Below, in pieces: positions 58,092 through 64,000 of a stretch of DNA of 64,000 bases (position 1 is its first letter; each line of letters opens with the position of its first letter). A program made the translations under genes and the position numbers. The stretch is from Augochlora pura (Eukaryota > Arthropoda > Insecta > Hymenoptera > Halictidae), in contig NC_135777.1 in NCBI RefSeq assembly GCF_028453695.1, positions 21,538,796 to 21,602,795 of the forward strand, read 5' to 3'. The notes under the pieces are model-generated. The model had not been told where the DNA came from. It saw nothing but the letters and a program-made list of their open reading frames with translations, and searched no databases.

Positions 58092-58580
58092 TTAACCCTT
58101 TCTTTACTATATAACGAAATAGTTAACTGTAGCCGGCATCTGCGCGACCTGCTGTGTGTCGGGTGCCGACTATAGTCAGTATTTGTGCGACATGCTGTAT
58201 ATAAGGGTGCCGATTATAATCTGCGTATAATACTGTAGAAACATAATATACATAATTTTTAATAAAAGTAATAAAATACAATATAATAGAATACAATACA
58301 ATAGAATATAATACAATATAATATGATATAATAGAATACAAAGCGAAATCATTTTATAATTTTCTATATACAATATAAAATAATAGAACACAATAGAATA
58401 TAATAAAATAGAATACAATAGAATAGAATATAATAAAATACAATACAACACACTGCAATGAAACACAATATTAATTCAGTGTATTATAATAATTCAATAC
58501 AAAGTAATAAAAGACTACAAAAAGCCACTTATTCAATGGCGTCAGATTAGCGAAGCGAACTTTCGCAACGAAAGGGTTAA
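58092..58580. mobile_element. Candidate TTAA element (TTAACCCTTTC ends, 489 bp)
   Basis: The left end is TTAACCCTTTCTTTAC and the right end read on the other strand is TTAACCCTTTCGTTGCG. The left interior contains GTGCCGACTATAGTCAG, reminiscent of the palindromes in the 44166-44494 element. A pentanucleotide array fills much of the interior. Confidence 0.55.
58255..58460. repeat. Pentanucleotide AATAN array
   Basis: AATAC, AATAG and AATAT pentamers are mixed over about 200 bp. Minus-strand YSILLYSI-like frames are shadows. Confidence 0.88.
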
Positions 58581-59777
58581 CAGCGAAATAACCTTGCCGA
58601 TCGCAAGGCCATAAAGCAAAGAGGTGAACAACGAATGTCTTGCAAGTATATATGCATCAGCTATAGTCGCGTTGAAGTCAAAGTAACGAGTCTCCACGCC
58701 CAGGCGTCCGGTCCTCGTTTATTTTTCCGCGGCAGGTAAGAATGGAGAAAGATATATAACGAGTGATACAGCGACACGGCTGATATGCAAGTAAGATGAA
58801 TGGCGCGATTACTAAGCCCCCTTTGTCCAGCCGTACGGCTCTCGGTTTTTCGCGTCGCGAGATATTCTATTATGCAGAATTCTCCTCTCTCGCGGCGAAT
58901 TCCTCCGCGAATGGTGGAAAGCGGGCGCGCGTCACGGCGGCTTAAAAGGTGGACAAGGCCGGCCGGCCGGCCGGTGTCGAGGCACTTGTTGCCGGCCGGA
59001 ATTTTTCCGGCTAAGTGTCACTTAGCAGTCGGCCGCGGCACGAAAGCGGCTAAAAGTTCATCGGCGACCTGGCGGCCCCCGTCGGTTTTTTTCCCGAGCC
59101 GGTTTCCACCCGGTTCGCGGAGCCGGCGAAGCGCGGCGGATTCACCCTTGTCCCTCGTGCTCGTGAATAATAAACGTCGCGGACGTCGGGAGAGATCAGT
59201 TTCCGGTCCGGGAATAATGTCGGCCGTTCGGACCGAAAGAAAGAGAGAAGGACGGGTCGCTTTGGTGAAAGAGGATCTTCTGGACAGCGGCAGCGCGAAA
59301 CTTTTCGCCGTTCCGGCGCGGAACAGCGTTATTGCGAACTCGGCTAACCGCGAGTTACCAGCAATAACTGTCCCCCCTCGCCTCTTGCTCTTTCAATGGG
59401 AATGGGAGGACGCTATGGTACGGGGTTCAGGACATTCATATCGCCCGTTTCGAGAACCGCAAGGACGGGATCCCGTTCGCTCGAGGGCTCTGTAAACAGC
59501 GCGCGGCCGCCGATGGGAAACGAAACTGTCCCGGGCTAAACCCGTGGACCGACCAAGATCAAGGAGTTATCGCGCCGGCCACGCGAGATGAACGGAAAAG
59601 ATAACACGGCTCGGTGAATTAACAAAGCCCGTGGGAAAAGGGATCAAAGCTGTCTCTCGGCGACCGACGGTGTTTGCGCCGCGGCGGACGAGCACGAACA
59701 TCGCCGAACGCGGCTTGTCACTGCGACTGCTCTGGCTTAGGGATACAAGTTACTAGAGGGGTGGGGGTAGGGGCGAA
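58581..59777. other. CpG-rich sequence with a long but unsupported open frame
   Basis: A 231-codon plus-strand open frame (58800-59495) is arginine/serine-rich, without domain or splice context, in a stretch with few stops because of high GC. A GGCCGGCC-repeat lies at about 58959-58974. I do not call a gene. Confidence 0.3.
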
Positions 59778-59918
59778 AGGGTGTTCTAAAAATGTTTAAC
59801 AATATGGAAGTGGGAGATGTTTGAGGTAATTTCAAGCAACTTTTTCCTTTACGAATATTTTCTAAGAGGTGGTGTTTATGAGTTATTCGCGAATAATGTT
59901 GACCAATCAGAAGCCACG
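59778..59918 (+). repeat. Dispersed AGGGTG repeat, copy 3
   Basis: It starts AGGGTGTTCTAAAAATG and contains GAGGTAATTTCAAGCAAC, TTTTTCCTTTACGAATATTT, TATGAGTTATTCGCGAATAA and GACCAATCAGA, in the same order as copies 1 and 2. Confidence 0.78.
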
Positions 59919-60049
59919 ATTATCAATAGGGGTCGAAGTCGTATTTCGTTCATTGACTCAACTTATTAATCGAAACGATAAGGATAACAAAATTTGTTAT
60001 GTTGTTGCTTTTAGTGCTATGTGAATAAGAGAAATTGTTTAAATAATTA

Positions 60050-60305
60050 GATAATAGAGAGCAATAGAAGATTAAGATAATAAAATAGCAGAAAATTGGT
60101 ATAATAAAATAATAAAAAGTAATAGAAAATCTCTATAATGAAACAGTAAAAACTAATAGAAAATCGCTATAATAAAATAATAAAAAGTAACAAAAAATCT
60201 CTATAATGAAACAATAAAAAATAACAGAAAATCTCCGTCACAAAAAAATAAAAAAATAACAAAAAACCTCGATAAAAAATAACAATAGAAAATACCAGAA
60301 AATCT
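60050..60305. repeat. Minisatellite, about 34-bp unit
   Basis: CTATAATGAAACA plus ATAAAAA and TAATAGAAAATCT recurs at 34-36 bp spacing, about six to seven copies. Confidence 0.85.
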
Positions 60306-61858
60306 CTAAGTCTCTAACGTCACTGTCAAACGAAATGATGGGCAATCGGTGGGATGACAGTACCACTCCACCCTAATCGACCCGAATGAAAACATCGGCG
60401 CAAGTGCCGGAACAATAATTCGCCGGTGGAACGTATCGTCCCAAGGCTCGGCCGTCTCGCATCCGGCGAACGTGGAGAATCGTGTATAGTCGCAGCGGGG
60501 ATGGTGGTTTCGCCGGCGCCGAATCCCACAATTTTCCCATCATCCAGGCAACTAGCCGGATAGCGGCACCGTTGCGGGAAGACGACCGGGAAAATCGCCC
60601 GACTGATTAGCGCCGGAATCATCGGCTTTGTTCTCCCTTCCTGTAAAAGACAACGAGCCAGCCATTAGCGGGGAACGGGGGTGCGCGGGGCGGGGATGAG
60701 ACGAGGGGGTCGGTTTCGAGGACGGGAAGAGGAATGCCGGGGATATCTTGGTGCCGGGAGAGGAGCGCGAGGCGCGGTGTTCAAAGAGAGCTGGCGGGAG
60801 CGAGAGAGACAAGCTGACGAGAGAGACAAAGAGACAGAGTCAGAGAGTGGAAGAAAGAGATGAGAGAGGGAGAGAGATGAGAAAGCGAAATGCGACAGAG
60901 ACCGCGAGCGAGCGAAAGAGGAAACAGAGACGCGAAGGACTCGAAGAGCGCCGATGTTTCGCTAGGGGTGTGCGCGCTCGGCCAGGGGAGCAGGAAAGGG
61001 GTGGCGCACGGGGTCGGGGTTCGTAGGGTTCGTTCGTCGAGTAATTAGCGACGGTGGCAGGGGGGAACGGTTTATTAGCGCGGAAAGCGGCGAACACTGC
61101 TCGGGTAAATATTCTCGCGCGACGGCACCGCGTCGCGCCGCGCCGCCACGGTTCGGGGAGGGGGAGGGGGGTGGTGGTGGTGGTGGTGGTGGCGGCGGTT
61201 CGAAGGGGTGGGTTTCCGTCAGGTATCCAGCTACGAGCGCACCGAGTAATAATAGATGCGCGTCGTGTCGTGGATTCTGGTGCATAACCGGGTGTTACTG
61301 CTCCACCGATTCACCTCGCCGGAAGCCAATTATGGATCCAGATGCTCGTAAAGGGACCGCCGCTCATTTATCGCCGCGCGATAAGGGCGCGACTCGCCCG
61401 CGCGATCTTCTCGACTCCACCCCCCTACCTCACCCCCGTCGGGGGCGACGGTCTTCCTTTGAGGACGGCGACGACGTTCTTTTTCACCTCGCCGTAATTG
61501 GCTACCGACGGACAAATTCCGCCGCGTTTCTGCCTGTTAACGAAGCTTAGGAAGAAGCGACGTTCAATTGGCCGCCGCGGGCTTGTCGATCTACCACGCC
61601 GATTTTATAATAAATTCAGCACGATGATTCCGATAATAATGTTCGTTACGTTCGGCGAGGGTGGACCCTTTTGTTAGGGCGTATGTTAGAATAACGAACG
61701 CGTCGGAGTGGAGAGCGAAAGGCGGGAAAGTGAGGTTAGAATTATTACGGGGGTGGAATGTCGTGATCGGTGGTCGTATGAAAAGCAGAGAATAAAGATG
61801 GAAGTGATATGAGTATGTTGAGAATTATCATAGTAATAGGGGGAGTAGTGGTAATGCA

Positions 61859-61889
<31 letters not shown>

Positions 61890-62374
61890 GATCAAGGGTT
61901 AACGAATTTTTATACGAAGAAAAAGAATTGCACGAGACTAATTTCATAAGTCCCTTCAATAACAACCTTAACAGAACTCTGTCCACGTTCTCGATAAAAA
62001 TACGGCAACAATGGCGAGCTGATAAAACAAAGCGTGTCGGGGAAGGTTCGATTAGATCTCATTCGTGGATACGGGACTTGGTGCGGCGAAGCGCGATCCG
62101 TAGAACTCGTATTAACGGCGGGCGGGCGGTCCTTGACGAGCTATCAGAATGAATAGCGGACACTCTAGGGGGGTGGGGGCGGTCTATCGCCCAATGATCA
62201 GCCGGCTTCAAAATCCGCAATCTCCGACGAAAGTTATCCACGGGCCGGCGGAGCGCGGCGTCAGAACTTTCTGCCCGGGCGCAAGAAGAAGGGAACCGGG
62301 AGAGTTCGCAGTGGAAATAGAAATTAGGGAGCGACGGCGGAAGACGTTCGGCTCGAATAATTAAGGCTAGCTTG

Positions 62375-62376
<2 letters not shown>
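60306..62376. other. No gene recognised
   Basis: CpG-rich sequence has a purine tract (about 60790-60930), a (GGT)n at about 61170-61198 and an (ATA)n at about 61862-61888. Open frames are low-complexity or arginine-rich. Confidence 0.4.
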
Positions 62377-62429
<53 letters not shown>

Positions 62430-62690
62430 GGAAAATAGAGGGAAGTGGAGAGATAGAGAGAGAGAGAGCAAGAGTGTGATAGAGATTAAGAGGAAGACAG
62501 AGAGAAATAGAGAGCAAGAGAGAGGGAGAGAGAGAGCAACAGTGAAAGAGAGAGAGAAAAAAGGAAGACAGAGGGAAGTAGAGCGAAAGAGAAAGATAAA
62601 GGGAAATAGAGAGAAATAGAGACCAAAAGAGCGAGAGAGAGAAATAGAGAGAGACTAAGAGAGCGAGAGAGAGAGAGAGAGAGAGGGGGG
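62377..62690. repeat. (GA)n and purine-rich tract
   Basis: An uninterrupted (GA)n of about 24 units (62377-62424) is followed by GAGA-rich sequence with few pyrimidines. Confidence 0.92.
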
Positions 62691-64000
62691 CAGCGGGTAC
62701 CTTTAATTCAGTACGATGCGCTCGTTAATATTAAATTCAGTCGGCCGGCGAAAGAGGCGGCGCCCCGCTCCTGCTAATTTCCTTTCGCGCTGAAGTTACG
62801 TATTATGGAGCGAGGTCCAACTTGCGCTGGGATACCTTGCCGCCGATCCCCCATGAAACTGAAACTATAAACTGTCTCGGCGACGCGATCGACCTGAAAT
62901 TTATGAAAAAATTCCGAGCACTCTTTCCGCCGCCGCCGTCGCCGTCGTCGCGGCAATGGTACGAAGTAGAATGCTACTTTTATGCACAGGTATATCGTTG
63001 CCCCAGGTGCAGTGATTTCCGTCTCAATTCTATTTAGGAAATGTGACAGACGAGAGACAGACACCTTCGGAGACCCATCAATTTTCTGTGCGATATCCCC
63101 GTGCAGCGACGGCTGCTGTATAAAACGGGAAGAGGATTTTTATTTGTTGCATGAGAGCATACTTTGTTCGGCTGTATATTTCTCTTCGTTATTTTTCGTG
63201 TATTTTTGTTCTTTATATTTTTATTTTTTTATTCGGTCTATGTTTCTATTTATTAATATTTTTATATTTTTATTCTTTTTTCGGTATATATTTCTATTCT
63301 TTTTTATACCATATATTTTTAATTTTCATTTTATATGATCTTATTTTTTATTCGCTTTATATTTGTATTCTTAATTTACTGTCGGATTCTATCTTTTAAT
63401 TAGTGTATATTTACATCGGTTATTCATTGTATATTTTTACTCTTTATTCCGTATATTACTCTTTATATACTCTTCTTCACACACTGTATATTTTTGCTCT
63501 TTATTCGGCGTGTATATTTCTACCCGTTACTTCCCGTACGTTTTTATTCCTCGGCCGGGCGCACGGGTCTTTATTTGTTGTACATCTTTATTATTTCGCC
63601 CGCCCCTTGTTCGTTCGCGTTATTAACCCCGTCTCATTTGCTTCAATTTCATTTAACCGGCAGTTCCATACAATCCCTCTTCTTTTCTGATACGTGGCGC
63701 GCGCCCGCCCACCCCTTATTTCCTCTTTACACAGTTTTTCATTTAATTAAATTTCCTTCAATTCAGCGCGGCGTCATTGTAGGCCCAGAGTAATTTCAGT
63801 TCGCCAGTCAGACTTTAAACAACACCCCCAACCACCAACCCCTCCCCCCCTCTCCTCCACCGCGTTCTCAGCTCACCTTGCACAACACGGTCTTTTCTGT
63901 CTCGCATGTATTGTACACGTTATAGCCTAACAGTTTCCAATTTGCAGTATTGCCTCTGTATATTACTTTTTTTGTTTTCATTCGATTTACTGCAAAATTG
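62691..64000. other. GC-moderate then T-rich flank, no gene recognised
   Basis: A CCGCCGCCGTCGCCG stretch lies near 62929-62948. From about 63170 to 63520 the sequence is T-rich, with loose repeats of TATATTTTTATTCTTTATTC type that leave plus frames open as F/Y/I-rich shadows. Pyrimidine-rich sequence (63820-63860) lies near the edge. Confidence 0.4.

Noticed and set aside
58800..59495. 231-codon plus-strand open frame, the longest unbroken frame in the right half not caused by a simple repeat
   Set aside because: High-GC, arginine/serine-rich, no recognisable domain, no convincing start context or splice sites.

Overview
The window looks like a gene-poor stretch of an insect nuclear genome, probably Hymenoptera (bee or ant-like). 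The reasons are a short 84-nt GT-AG intron, sharply alternating AT-rich and CpG-rich blocks, abundant (GA)n/(CT)n arrays, many TTAA-flanked short inverted-repeat elements, and a dispersed repeat that I associate, from memory, with hymenopteran genomes. The order is an inference; no search was run. Nothing suggests a bacterial, viral or plasmid source.

Only one protein-coding gene can be supported. It lies on the minus strand at the left edge (4898 down to 1524): four coding exons in consistent phase encode a 406-residue protein with two synaptotagmin-type C2 domains and no membrane segment. The last exon (1648-1524) is in a different frame from the third exon and supplies the conserved C-terminal end of the second C2 domain. 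The first C2 domain lacks the usual calcium-binding aspartates and carries a lysine-rich insertion of about 65 residues in its third loop. Intron 3 contains an in-frame stop and an AATAAA, so a short read-through isoform is possible. The sequence left of 1524 is 3' flank with two degenerate tandem duplications and three plus-strand AATAAA hexamers that might mark the end of a convergent gene outside the window.

From about 5 kb to 64 kb I see no convincing exon. The long open frames there are by-products of simple repeats, minisatellites and GC-rich low-stop sequence. What the region does hold is: (1) short TTAA-bounded inverted-repeat elements resembling piggyBac-type MITEs, in several families (clearest at 23698-23964, 30190-30430, 30601-30682 and 44166-44494); (2) three dispersed copies of a repeat starting near AGGGTG with a shared core (17251, 21434, 59778); (3) a degenerate mariner transposase relic at 51573-52085; (4) many minisatellites, four with an 11-bp unit and one with a 10-bp unit, plus units of 16, 20, 23, 28, 34, 35, 40, 54 and about 70 bp; (5) long purine/pyrimidine strand-asymmetric tracts and homopolymer C or G runs up to 26 nt.

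The genes do not form an operon or pathway here. The layout is a compact small gene beside roughly 59 kb of repeat-rich intergenic (or very long intronic) DNA. Weak promoter candidates exist at 8063-8070 (minus, upstream of the C2 gene) and 53231-53239 (plus). I found no CRISPR array, rRNA, tRNA or recognisable microRNA, and no previously undescribed multi-gene system.
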